The position numbers were made by a program, and so were the translations under genes. A stretch of DNA of 64,000 nucleotides. Origin: Streptosporangium subroseum. Lineage in GTDB: Bacteria > Actinomycetota > Actinomycetes > Streptosporangiales > Streptosporangiaceae. The notes under the pieces were generated by a model. The model searched no databases and was not told the DNA's origin. It saw only the letters and a list, made by a program, of their open reading frames with translations. The stretch is taken from contig NZ_FZOD01000009.1 in NCBI RefSeq assembly GCF_900188345.1, forward strand, positions 124,001 to 188,000, read 5' to 3'. This document shows, in pieces, positions 17,213 through 25,225 of this stretch (positions are counted from its first letter, which is position 1; the number at the start of each line of letters is the position of its first letter).

Positions 17213-17432
17213 ACTCCGCCCCGGTGCCCGGCCCCGCCGCGGGTTCGCTCACACTCACCGGCGCGGACACCCGCCACTTGTGCATCTCGCTGCCCACTGG
17301 CCCGTCGAGGCCTGCTTTTCGGTGCGACCTGTTTACCCCGGTCCTCATGACCTTAGAAAACCGTAATCAACTGGTCTCCATGAGTAGCGCCATACCCGTG
17401 CGTCTGCCGGAAACGGAGGCGATTCTTGAGCC

Positions 17433-18521
17433 ATGACCACTTTCAAAGACATGCCCATGTGCTGCATCGCGCCACCCGACCTCCTCGACGCGGTCGCCGA
17501 GCACGGCAGTCCCGAAGAGCGGGAGGCGGCGCTCAGGACCCGGGACATGGCGGAGACCGGCAGAGCGCAACGAGCCGTGGTCGCCGGCGCGCTGCGACTC
17601 AGCCTCACCATCGCGGACGTGGCTCCCGCGCCGGGAAAGGTCCGGACGATCTACGACGCCGAGAACGCCGGCGACTACCACCTTCCGGGGCGGAAGGTGC
17701 GAGGGGAGGGTGACTCGCCGTCCGACGACGATGCGGTCAACGAGGCCTACGACGGATCCGGCGCCACCTACGACTTCTACCGGGAGGTCTTCAAGCGAGA
17801 CAGCATCGACGGGAACGGGCTGGAGATCGTGTCCTCGGTCCACTACGAGACCGACTACGACAACGCCGCCTGGATCGGTTTTCAGATGATCTACGGCGAC
17901 GGCAGCGGGCAGGTCTTCCTCAAGGGATCTCTCACGAAGGCGATCGACATCATCGCCCACGAGCTGACCCACGGCATCACCCAGTTCACGGCGCAACTGG
18001 TCTACCGTAAGCAGCCCGGCGCGCTGAACGAGTCCTTCTCCGACGTCTTCGGCTCCCTGGTGAAGCAGTACAGCCGGGGGGAGACGGCCGAGCAGGCCGA
18101 CTGGCTGATCGGCGGGGGCATTCTGGGCAGCGCCCTGCAGGGGACGGCCCTGCGCTCGCTGAAGGCGCCGGGGACCGCCTGGTCGACGTCCGGCGGCGGA
18201 CGGGACAATCAGCCGGCGCACATGGACGACTACGTCAACCTGCCCGACGACGGCAACCCCGCGAACGACCACGGCGGCGTCCACATCAACTCGGGCATCC
18301 CCAACCATGCCTTCTACCTCGCGGCCACCGCCATGGGAGGAAACGCCTGGGAGCGCGCCGGCCGGATCTGGTACGTCACGCTCACCGAGCGGCTGGGGCC
18401 CCGCTCCGATTTCCTGGAAGCGGCCGCGGCGACCGTGGAGGTGGCCGGAGAACTGTTCGGTGTCGACGGTGACGAACAGAAGAAGGTGCGTGGCGCATGG
18501 CAGCAGGTCGGAGTCCTTTAA
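17433..18521 (+). CDS. M4 family metallopeptidase, protealysin-like
   Basis: The 362-aa protein is a thermolysin-family zinc protease. Zinc ligands are H176 and H180 in AHELTHGITQF with E177 catalytic, and E200 in GALNESFSDVFG. The transition-state His is in HINSGIPNHAFYLAA. There is no signal peptide. The N-terminus (MPMCCIAPPDLL) is the short propeptide type of protealysin, with the Cys near the start that can cap zinc. It is therefore probably kept in the cell or leaves by a non-classical route. The next gene, 25 bp downstream, is its emfourin inhibitor. Confidence 0.93.
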   Translation: MTTFKDMPMCCIAPPDLLDAVAEHGSPEEREAALRTRDMAETGRAQRAVVAGALRLSLTIADVAPAPGKVRTIYDAENAGDYHLPGRKVRGEGDSPSDDDAVNEAYDGSGATYDFYREVFKRDSIDGNGLEIVSSVHYETDYDNAAWIGFQMIYGDGSGQVFLKGSLTKAIDIIAHELTHGITQFTAQLVYRKQPGALNESFSDVFGSLVKQYSRGETAEQADWLIGGGILGSALQGTALRSLKAPGTAWSTSGGGRDNQPAHMDDYVNLPDDGNPANDHGGVHINSGIPNHAFYLAATAMGGNAWERAGRIWYVTLTERLGPRSDFLEAAAATVEVAGELFGVDGDEQKKVRGAWQQVGVL

Positions 18522-18546
18522 AAGGCATTCGTCTAGGATTGTCCCT

Positions 18547-18867
18547 ATGAAGGTGACGATTGTTCGCGGTGGTGGTTTCGCCGGTCTTGTCACGATAATT
18601 TCGGTGGATTCGGCGTCGTTGACGCCCGAGGACGCCGCGACGCTGCGCGCCAAGGTGGAACAGTCCGGGCTGTTCGGGCCGCCGGGGCGGGAGAGTGGCT
18701 CGGACCCGCGGCCCGATCGCTTCGACTACGAGGTGACCGTGGAGGATCAGAACCGTGCCCGCACGGTGCGGGTGAGCGAGCAGGACCTCTCCGGCCCGCT
18801 CCGCGCCCTCATCTCATATGTGAGCTCGCTGCCCGGACGGCAGGAGCGGGTCGGCCCGCCCGGCTGA
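18547..18867 (+). CDS. Emfourin (protealysin inhibitor family)
   Basis: The 106-aa protein begins MKVTIVRGGGFAGLVTIISV, the hallmark of emfourin inhibitors. Acidic and helical segments follow (SLTPEDAATLRAKVEQSGLF), then the strand DRFDYEVTVEDQ and a C-terminal helix. In Serratia, emfourin blocks protealysin by binding the active-site cleft with its N-terminal region. Here the adjacent gene order protease-inhibitor is kept, with 25 bp between them. This suggests co-transcription and in-cell control of the protease. Identification is by motif and context. Confidence 0.88.
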   Translation: MKVTIVRGGGFAGLVTIISVDSASLTPEDAATLRAKVEQSGLFGPPGRESGSDPRPDRFDYEVTVEDQNRARTVRVSEQDLSGPLRALISYVSSLPGRQERVGPPG

Positions 18868-18875
18868 TCGCCTGT

Positions 18876-18920
18876 GCGGCCTCCGTCCTCGCCGATGTCC
18901 GGCGCGCAAACGGAGGCCGC
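18876..18920 (+). terminator. Hairpin after protease/emfourin pair
   Basis: A perfect 11-bp stem pairs 18876-18886 (GCGGCCTCCGT) with 18910-18920 and lies 9 bp after the emfourin stop. There is no T-run. Confidence 0.7.
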
Positions 18921-18949
18921 GCAGGGGCGTGGAACGGGCGACCGTACCG

Positions 18950-19347
18950 GTGATGGACGTCCAAGGGTCGGAGCCGGCGATGGAGCGGGCGTCCGGAGGG
19001 CCGGGGCCGGCGATGGAGCGGGCGTCTGAGCCGGTCTCGGTGTGTTGATACCGCCGCATACGCCGTTCTCCCGGCCGCGATGACGAGGGAAGCGCCGCCG
19101 TCTGCGTTTTGACGCGATTTTTACCCGAGGAAACTCGGCACCATCCTCCCAGTTCTGGTGTAGGAATTCTCTGTCGTGATTACCTCGGTGTGAGAATTCA
19201 CGAGTATGAACAGGTTGTGCGGGCGGCGGAATTTTTAATGTTCGCTGGTTTTGTCATGCCTTGGCGACAATTGCCTTCATCTGGGAATTGGCGCCGTGCG
19301 TGAATTCACACCGGTGGGGGAGATATTCCGATTATACGGAGGTGTGT
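18950..19347. other. Intergenic region with a short direct repeat and the subtilase promoter
   Basis: Near 18972-19030 a segment of about 34 bp (core ccggcgatggagcgggcgtc) occurs twice. From 19110 the DNA is strikingly AT-rich for this genome, with repeated gaattc/gaattcac motifs, and runs up to the subtilase start. It probably contains the promoter and operator sites. No gene is seen. Confidence 0.45.
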
Positions 19348-21153
19348 GTGAAAGGCGTCATTGTCATCGCCGCTGTCGTAGCTCTCGCGGCGGCCGGGTC
19401 AACGCCCCCGGCGCAAGCCTGGAAGATGGGCGCCGCACCCGGTGTGGAGACGGAGTACGTCGTCCTCTACAAACAAGGTGTCAGCGCCGCCGACGCCCGG
19501 CGGGCCGTGAAATCCGCGGGCGGGACCATCGTCAAGGAGAACGGCGCGGTCGGTGTCGCCACGATCACCACGACGAACGCGGACTTCGCCGGCGCGGTGC
19601 GCGACAGTGGCTCGATCGAGGGAGTCGCCCACAATCGTTCCATCAGCGATGTGCCGGCCCCCCGGAGGCGGACCGAGGCGCGCGAGGCCGCTCCGGACGG
19701 GGCGGTCGAGAAAGCGGGCGACGGCGCCCCGGCCGGCTCCGTACGGGGCAGGCCGCTGGCCATGCGGGCGGGTAAACCCTCGGGCAAGCCGCTGGGCATG
19801 CGAGCCGGCGGATCCCCGGGCAGACCGCTGGGCAAGCCGGCACCCGGCGCCGAGCCGCTGTCGGAGCTGCAGTGGGACATGAAGCAGATCCACGCGACGG
19901 TCGCCGGTTCCTACCGGCACCAGCAGGGTGATCCGGGGGTGCTGGTCGGCATCCTCGACACCGGCGTGGACGCGTCCCACCCCGACATCGCCCCGAACTT
20001 CAACCACAAATTGAGCCGTAACTTCACCGTCGACATCCCCGTCGACGCCAACGGCAAGGCGCTCGACGGTCCGTGCGAGGCCGAGCCGGACCACTCCTGC
20101 AACGACCCGGCGGACGTCGACGAGAGAGATCACGGCACGCACGTGGCGTCGTCGATCGCCTCCCCGATCAACCAGCTCGGCATCGCGGGCGTGGCTCCCA
20201 AGGTCTCGATCGTGAGCCTGCGGGTCGGTCAGGACTCCGGTCTCTTCTTCCTGCAGCCGACCGTGGACGCGCTGACCTACGCCGGCGACGTCGGCATCGA
20301 CGTGGTCAACATGAGCTACTACATCGATCCGTGGTTGTTCAACTGCACCGACAATCCGGCCGACTCTCCCGCCGACCGGCTGGAGCAGGCCACGATCATC
20401 AAGGCCACCCAGCGGGCGCTCACCTACGCCCACGACAGAGGCGTGACCCTGATATCGGCCGCGGGCAACGGCTCCACCGACTACACCAAGGAACTCACGG
20501 ACGCGTCCAGCCCCGACGTGGCCAGCACACCGGGAGAGGCCCCCTACAAGCGCAGGATCACGCCGAGTTGCGTCTCCATGCCGACCGAGGGCAACCACGT
20601 GATCTCGATCTCCTCGACCGCCATCAGCGGGCGCAAGGCGTACTACTCCGACTACGGCAACGGCTACGTCGACCTCGCCGCGCCCGGTGGGGACGTCTTC
20701 GACACCGAGGCCGGCGCCCGTGACGTCTCTCTGGCGACCCTCGCGGCCTATCCCAAGGCGGTGGCCGAGGCACGCGGCCAGCTCAACCCCGACGGCACGC
20801 CCAAGGTCGCCAACGTGGTCCGCGACTGCAGGGGCACCGTCTGCGGCTACTACCAGTATCTCCAGGGCACCTCGATGGCGTCGCCCCGCGCGGCCGGTGT
20901 GGCCGCGCTGATCGTCAGCAGGTTCGGCCGTCCCGACCGGGTGCACGGGGGCAAGACGCTCGACCCGGCCGTGGTGGAGGAGCACCTCAGGAACTCCGCG
21001 ACCAAGATGTCCTGCCCCACCGCGTCCGCTTCCACCTACACCAGGAGGCTCTCGGACGCCACCGTGACCGAGAAGCAGGTCTGCGAGGGCAGCGGGCCCC
21101 GCAACGGTTTCTACGGTTCCGGCATCGTCGACGCCCTGAGAGCCGTCCACTGA
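19348..21153 (+). CDS. Secreted subtilisin-like serine protease (S8)
   Basis: The 601-aa preproenzyme starts at GTG 19348, five bases after GGAGG. A Sec signal peptide (VKGVIVIAAVVALAAAGSTP then PAQA) is followed by an I9-type propeptide (TEYVVLYKQGVSAADARRAV). Next comes a Gly/Pro/Lys/Arg-rich linker with RPLAMRAGKPSGKPLGMRAG repeats. The catalytic triad is Asp in GILDTGVDASHPD (about 204), His in DHGTHVAS (about 263) and Ser in GTSMASPRAAG (about 509). The oxyanion Asn lies in SAAGNGS. It acts outside the cell and is likely self-processed. Confidence 0.95.
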   Translation: MKGVIVIAAVVALAAAGSTPPAQAWKMGAAPGVETEYVVLYKQGVSAADARRAVKSAGGTIVKENGAVGVATITTTNADFAGAVRDSGSIEGVAHNRSISDVPAPRRRTEAREAAPDGAVEKAGDGAPAGSVRGRPLAMRAGKPSGKPLGMRAGGSPGRPLGKPAPGAEPLSELQWDMKQIHATVAGSYRHQQGDPGVLVGILDTGVDASHPDIAPNFNHKLSRNFTVDIPVDANGKALDGPCEAEPDHSCNDPADVDERDHGTHVASSIASPINQLGIAGVAPKVSIVSLRVGQDSGLFFLQPTVDALTYAGDVGIDVVNMSYYIDPWLFNCTDNPADSPADRLEQATIIKATQRALTYAHDRGVTLISAAGNGSTDYTKELTDASSPDVASTPGEAPYKRRITPSCVSMPTEGNHVISISSTAISGRKAYYSDYGNGYVDLAAPGGDVFDTEAGARDVSLATLAAYPKAVAEARGQLNPDGTPKVANVVRDCRGTVCGYYQYLQGTSMASPRAAGVAALIVSRFGRPDRVHGGKTLDPAVVEEHLRNSATKMSCPTASASTYTRRLSDATVTEKQVCEGSGPRNGFYGSGIVDALRAVH

Positions 21154-21162
21154 CCCGAATCC

Positions 21163-21199
21163 GCCCGCCCGGCCCTGTCCTCATGTCGGCCGGGCGGGC
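21163..21199 (+). terminator. Hairpin after subtilase gene
   Basis: A perfect 12-bp stem pairs 21163-21174 (GCCCGCCCGGCC) with 21188-21199, starting 10 bp after the stop. Confidence 0.7.
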
Positions 21200-21283
21200 A
21201 GGGCCGGAGGTCGCCCGGCCGCGCCGAACGGAGGCCTGTCCAGGCCGCCGCCGTTCGCCGTCCGGCGGGGCGTCGCTCCCGGA

Positions 21284-22339
21284 TCAGGACAGTGAGGCGG
21301 GCAACCCGAAGGGCACGAAATGGCCGGGACCGATGAATGAGGTGACCTCGGCGATCCGCCCGCCGCGCAGGGTCAGCACGTCGATCGACCAGGCGAGGTG
21401 CGGGCCGCTGCCGTCGTGCCGGAGATAGCTGGCCACGGCGGGCTGGCCGTTCGCACCGGTCGGCAGATGACGCCAGTTTCCGCATATGGTCAGCGGGATC
21501 CGTACGGCGAAATCGGTGACGGCCTCGATGCCGCGGTACCAGTGCGCCAGCGGCGGCATCGACCAGGTGACGTCCTCGGTGAGCAGCGCGACCAGGGCGT
21601 CGGCGTCGCCGCGTTCCAGAGCGGCGGAGTAGCCGGTGACGATCTCCCGCACCCGGGCGTCGTCGATCTGGCGCAGCGTCCGCTGCTGGGTGGCGGGGGG
21701 GACCTTCTCCGCGACGACCCTGCGAGCTCGTGCCAGGGCGGAGTTCACCGACGTGGTCGAGGTGTTCATCGTGGTGGCGATCTCGGCGGCGGAGAAGCCG
21801 AGGACCTCGAACAGCAGCAGCGCCGCCCGCTGGTTGCCCGGCAGGTGTTGCAGCGCGGCGACAAAGGCGAGCTCGACGGCCTCGCGCTGCTCATAGTGCG
21901 CGCCCGGACCGGCCGGGCCGTCACCGAGGCCCGCATCGGGGTAGGGGCCCAGCCAGGCGACGTCGGTCAACGGGGTGTCGCCGATCACGGCGCGGTCGCT
22001 GGACGGGCCGAGGTCGACGGGCAGGGCCCGCCTGCCCCGGGTCTCGACGGTGTCCAGGCAGGTACGGGTGGCCACGGTGTAGAGCCACGAGCGCAGCGAG
22101 CTGCGGCCCTCGAAGCGCGCGAGCCCCCGCCACGCCCGCAGCAGGGCATCCTGCAGGGCGTCGTCGGCGTCGTGGGTGGAGCCGAGCATCCGGTAGCAGT
22201 GGGCGTGCAGCTCCCGGCGCAACGGCTGGACGAGGCGGGTGAACGCGGCGTCGTCTCCGTCGCGTGCCCGGGCCAGGTCGGGGTCCTCGGCGCCCGTCGC
22301 GGTCGGGCCGGCGGTCCGCGCGGAAAAAACTTCGCTCAC
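21284..22339 (-). CDS. ECF sigma factor with SnoaL-like C-terminal domain (SigG/TIGR02960 type)
   Basis: The 351-aa protein has sigma region 2 (RRELHAHCYRMLGSTHDADD, SLRSWLYTVATRTCLDTV) and region 4 (AALQHLPGNQRAALLLFEVL, AEIATTMNTSTTSVNSALAR). A 130-aa SnoaL/NTF2-like domain follows from about residue 215 (IVTGYSAALERGDADALVAL) and ends SFIGPGHFVPFGLP. These factors have no classical anti-sigma; the C-terminal domain modulates activity. I start at GTG 22339 because the frame upstream would invade the divergent hydrolase promoter. The shared 73-bp region with the alpha/beta hydrolase suggests that gene is a target. A truncated relative lies at 433-750. Confidence 0.9.
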   Translation of the reverse strand: MSEVFSARTAGPTATGAEDPDLARARDGDDAAFTRLVQPLRRELHAHCYRMLGSTHDADDALQDALLRAWRGLARFEGRSSLRSWLYTVATRTCLDTVETRGRRALPVDLGPSSDRAVIGDTPLTDVAWLGPYPDAGLGDGPAGPGAHYEQREAVELAFVAALQHLPGNQRAALLLFEVLGFSAAEIATTMNTSTTSVNSALARARRVVAEKVPPATQQRTLRQIDDARVREIVTGYSAALERGDADALVALLTEDVTWSMPPLAHWYRGIEAVTDFAVRIPLTICGNWRHLPTGANGQPAVASYLRHDGSGPHLAWSIDVLTLRGGRIAEVTSFIGPGHFVPFGLPASLS

Positions 22340-22412
22340 AAACGACGATTCTGCCCCACGGCGGGAGTCTTCCCTTCGACCAAGCACCACAGCGCCGCTC
22401 CAGGAGATTTTG

Positions 22413-23252
22413 ATGAACCACACGACGACCGTCACCGCCGGGTCCCTCAAGGTCCCCGACGCCACACTGCACTACGAGGTGCGGGGCCAGGGCCCCCTCG
22501 TGGTGCTCGTCGGCGCCCCGATGCACGCCGCGCACTTCGCGCCGCTGGCCGACCTGCTCGCCGCCGACCATACCGTGCTCACCACCGACCCGCGGGGCGT
22601 CAACCGCAGTTCCCTCGACGACCCCGACCAGGACTCGACCCCGGAGATGCGCGCTGACGACCTCTCCCGGATCCTGACCCACCTCGGCGCGGGCCCGGCC
22701 GCGGTCTTCGGCTCCAGCGGCGGCGCCGTCACCGCGCTGGCGTTCGCCCTCGCCCACCCCGAGCAGGTGCACACCGTGATCGCGCACGAGGCCCCGTTGA
22801 ACTGCCTGCTCGACGACCGCGAGGAACGCGACGCCGCGGTCGAGGACATCATCGCCACCTACGCCTCCGGCGACGTCCCGGGCGCCTGGGGCAAGTTCTT
22901 CGCCAACGCCGACATCACGATGCCCGAGTTCGAGGAGTCCACCGGCGCGCCCCCGGAGGCGCCGGCCGAGCCCGACCCGCAGGAGGCCGCGGACGAGCGC
23001 TTCTGGTTCATGCACGAGATGCGCGCGACCACTCTCTGGCAGCCCGACCTCGCCGCCCTGCGCGCCGGGCCGACCCGCATCGTGGTCGGCGTCGGGGACG
23101 ATTCGGCGGGCGAGTTCTGCGACCGTACGTCGATCGCGCTCGCCGCGGCGCTCGGCACGGAGCCGACGGCCTTCCCCGGCGGCCACATCGCCTTCGCCGA
23201 CGACCCCGAAGGGTTCGTCCCCCGGCTGCGCGAGGTCCTGCACGGCAACTGA
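22413..23252 (+). CDS. Alpha/beta hydrolase
   Basis: The 279-aa protein has an alpha/beta hydrolase fold: oxyanion strand VVLVGAPMHAAHFAPLADLL, nucleophile elbow FGSSGGAVTALAFALAHP (Ser near residue 97), acid near VVGVGDDSAGEF and His in FPGGHIAFADDP. AGGAG at 22402-22406 supports ATG 22413. The substrate is unknown. It is divergent from, and probably controlled by, the SigG-type sigma factor. Its last 30 bases seed a 40-bp tandem repeat downstream. Confidence 0.9.
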   Translation: MNHTTTVTAGSLKVPDATLHYEVRGQGPLVVLVGAPMHAAHFAPLADLLAADHTVLTTDPRGVNRSSLDDPDQDSTPEMRADDLSRILTHLGAGPAAVFGSSGGAVTALAFALAHPEQVHTVIAHEAPLNCLLDDREERDAAVEDIIATYASGDVPGAWGKFFANADITMPEFEESTGAPPEAPAEPDPQEAADERFWFMHEMRATTLWQPDLAALRAGPTRIVVGVGDDSAGEFCDRTSIALAAALGTEPTAFPGGHIAFADDPEGFVPRLREVLHGN

Positions 23253-23390
23253 ACGGCGACGCCGCGTGCGCGAGCTCCCGTACGGGAGCTGAACGGCGAC
23301 GCCGCGTGCGCGAGCTCCCGTACGGGAGCTGAACGGCGACGCCGCGTGCGCGAGGTCTTGTACGGGAGCTGAACACGACGCCGCGTGCGC
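23230..23390 (+). repeat. 40-bp tandem repeat derived from the hydrolase 3' end
   Basis: Stop codons of successive units fall at 23250, 23290, 23330 and 23370. Each unit repeats the last codons of the hydrolase (tgcgcgaggtcctgcacgg type) plus TGA and acggcgacgccgcg. Two middle units contain the perfect 18-bp palindrome AGCTCCCGTACGGGAGCT at 23273-23290 and 23313-23330, which may act as terminators. From there to 23679 I see no gene. Confidence 0.9.
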
Positions 23391-23679
23391 GCGGGGCGGA
23401 ACGGGGGCGTGGTGCCGCGAGGAGACGCCGTGGCACCGCATCCGCCCATGCCGGGGAGACCACTCTCACCGGCATGGGCGCCGCTCCGGCAGAGTCGGTC
23501 GCGTGCGGATGCCGCCGAGGCGCTGTCCCACCCTCGGTCCGGTTGCTGGGCGACCGGGCGGGCGCGGCCCGTCCCGGGTTCGTGGTGAGCGAGCGCACAC
23601 CGGATTTTGCATGACCGTCATGCGGCCGAAACAGCGGACGGCGACTGTGGAGCGACCCCCCCGATGATCATCGGAAGGG

Positions 23680-25008
23680 GTGCGTCCGAGAACCCGGGAG
23701 CGGCTGCGGTCGGGCCTGCGGTGCCCTTGTCAGCGATGGGAGTTCGACATTTCCACCAACCACTGGAGCTCGGCAAGCCGGAGGAGCCTGCTGGCCGCCG
23801 GTCTGGCCGCAACGTTCGCGGCCGGCGTCGCCACCCCCGCACAGGCGTCGCCCGGTGACAAGGGCGGCCGCGGCGGTCCCAAGCCCGCGAAGTGGAACCA
23901 TCACCTCAAGTCCACCCCGGACAAATTGCACTGGGGCGGCTACCCGATCGGCTGGAAGCCCGGCCTCACGATGAGGTCGGGTGAGACCGTTCGCGTCGAC
24001 ACCCTCTCTCACCAGGGCTTCACCAACCCTGACATCCACCCGCGCGACTACTTCGGTGCCTTCGGAGTCAAGCCGAACGAGATCCTGCCCGACGGGCTGG
24101 CGTTCTGGGAGACGCTGCCCGAGCGCCAGGCCACGGGCAAGCGGTACGGCGGGCACATCCTGACCGGCCCGATCTACATCGAGGGCGCCGAGCCGGGCGA
24201 CACCATCGCGATCGACATCCTCGACATCGACACCCGGGTGCCCTACGGCTTCAACAACACCGCTCCGACCGGCGGTGTCATGGCCACGTTCTACCCCGGT
24301 TGGCGCGAGGGCGACGAGGGCCTCGACATACCCGCCGAGATCCCGCCCGGCCTTCCGGCCGGCGTCTGGCCCGACGTCCGCACCCACCTCTACCGGACCG
24401 GCGTGTACCGCGGTGAGGAGGTCGTCTTCTTCGCCGACGGCATCATCATTCCGACCCAGAAGTTCATGGGGATCATCGCGGTTGCCTCACCGACGGGCGA
24501 GTTCATCGGGAACACCGAGGGCGAGGCGCCGCCGGCCACCGGCGTGCAGAACTCGACGCCTCCGGGCAAGTTCGGCGGCAACATGGACGTCCGCGACCTC
24601 AACGTCGGGACGAAGCTCTACCTGCCGGTCTTCCAGCCCGGCGCACAGATCTTCATCGGTGACCCGCACAGCTGCCAGGGCGACGGCGAGGTCAGCGGCA
24701 CCGCCATCGAGCACTCGCTCGCCGGTACGTTCCGCATCACCCTGATCAAGAACGTGGAAACCGAGCTGCCGTGGGCCGAGACGGACGATCACTGGATCAT
24801 GATGGGCATCCACTGGGACCTCGACCGCGCCATGCGGATCGCGGTCGCGAAGACCGTCGACTTCCTCGTCACCACCCAGGGCTTGACCGCCCCGAAGGCC
24901 TACTCGTTCGCCTCGATCGCGGTGAACTACCACAACGCCGAGGTCGTCGACCGCACCCAGGTCGTGACCGGCTACATCCCGAAGAGCGTCTTCAAGGGCC
25001 GCCGCTGA
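23680..25008 (+). CDS. Acetamidase/formamidase family protein with Tat signal
   Basis: The protein is up to 442 aa. It has a twin-arginine signal (SSASRRSLLAAGLAATFAAG followed by VATPAQA) and then an acetamidase/formamidase domain: LHWGGYPIGWKPGLTMRSGE, GPIYIEGAEPGDTIAIDILD, NMDVRDLNVGTKLYLPVFQP and GDPHSCQGDGEVSGTAIE (the QGDGE active-site block). It hydrolyses short amides to acid and ammonia, probably after export. The start is unclear. GTG 23680 gives the full ORF but its ribosome site is too close. GGGAG at 23738-23742 is ideally spaced for an ATT codon at 23749, which would give MSTNHWSSASRRS. Confidence 0.88.
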   Translation: MRPRTRERLRSGLRCPCQRWEFDISTNHWSSASRRSLLAAGLAATFAAGVATPAQASPGDKGGRGGPKPAKWNHHLKSTPDKLHWGGYPIGWKPGLTMRSGETVRVDTLSHQGFTNPDIHPRDYFGAFGVKPNEILPDGLAFWETLPERQATGKRYGGHILTGPIYIEGAEPGDTIAIDILDIDTRVPYGFNNTAPTGGVMATFYPGWREGDEGLDIPAEIPPGLPAGVWPDVRTHLYRTGVYRGEEVVFFADGIIIPTQKFMGIIAVASPTGEFIGNTEGEAPPATGVQNSTPPGKFGGNMDVRDLNVGTKLYLPVFQPGAQIFIGDPHSCQGDGEVSGTAIEHSLAGTFRITLIKNVETELPWAETDDHWIMMGIHWDLDRAMRIAVAKTVDFLVTTQGLTAPKAYSFASIAVNYHNAEVVDRTQVVTGYIPKSVFKGRR

Positions 25009-25093
25009 TCCGATCCCGGCGTACAGCCGATCTCGGCAACCTGCACGAAACGACAGGATGTGTCAGGCGAAGGGGGTAAGCCCTGGTCCTGAC

Positions 25094-25125
25094 GGGGTGG
25101 CGGAGTGGATTCGCTGCGCCACCCC
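25094..25125. terminator. Hairpin after acetamidase-like gene
   Basis: A perfect 9-bp stem pairs 25094-25102 (GGGGTGGCG) with 25117-25125 across a 14-nt loop, 86 bp after the stop. Confidence 0.6.
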
Positions 25126-25188
25126 GAAGGGCGAAGTGAAGATGACTCAAACATCTTCCGAGGCGCCTGCGCGGGAGGCCCAGGGGAG

Positions 25189-25218
25189 GGGGCCGTCCAG
25201 GAGCGTGAGGACGGCCCC
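25189..25218 (-). terminator. Hairpin after secreted glycosidase gene
   Basis: A perfect 10-bp stem pairs 25189-25198 (GGGGCCGTCC) with 25209-25218, directly beyond the minus-strand stop at 25226. Confidence 0.75.
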
Positions 25219-25225
25219 GCCGCTG

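Noticed and set aside
18814..19059. 81-codon minus-strand ORF with a repeated DARSIAG motif
   Set aside because: The repetition reflects the 34-bp intergenic DNA repeat; the ORF overlaps the emfourin end, and it is Arg-rich with no ribosome site.
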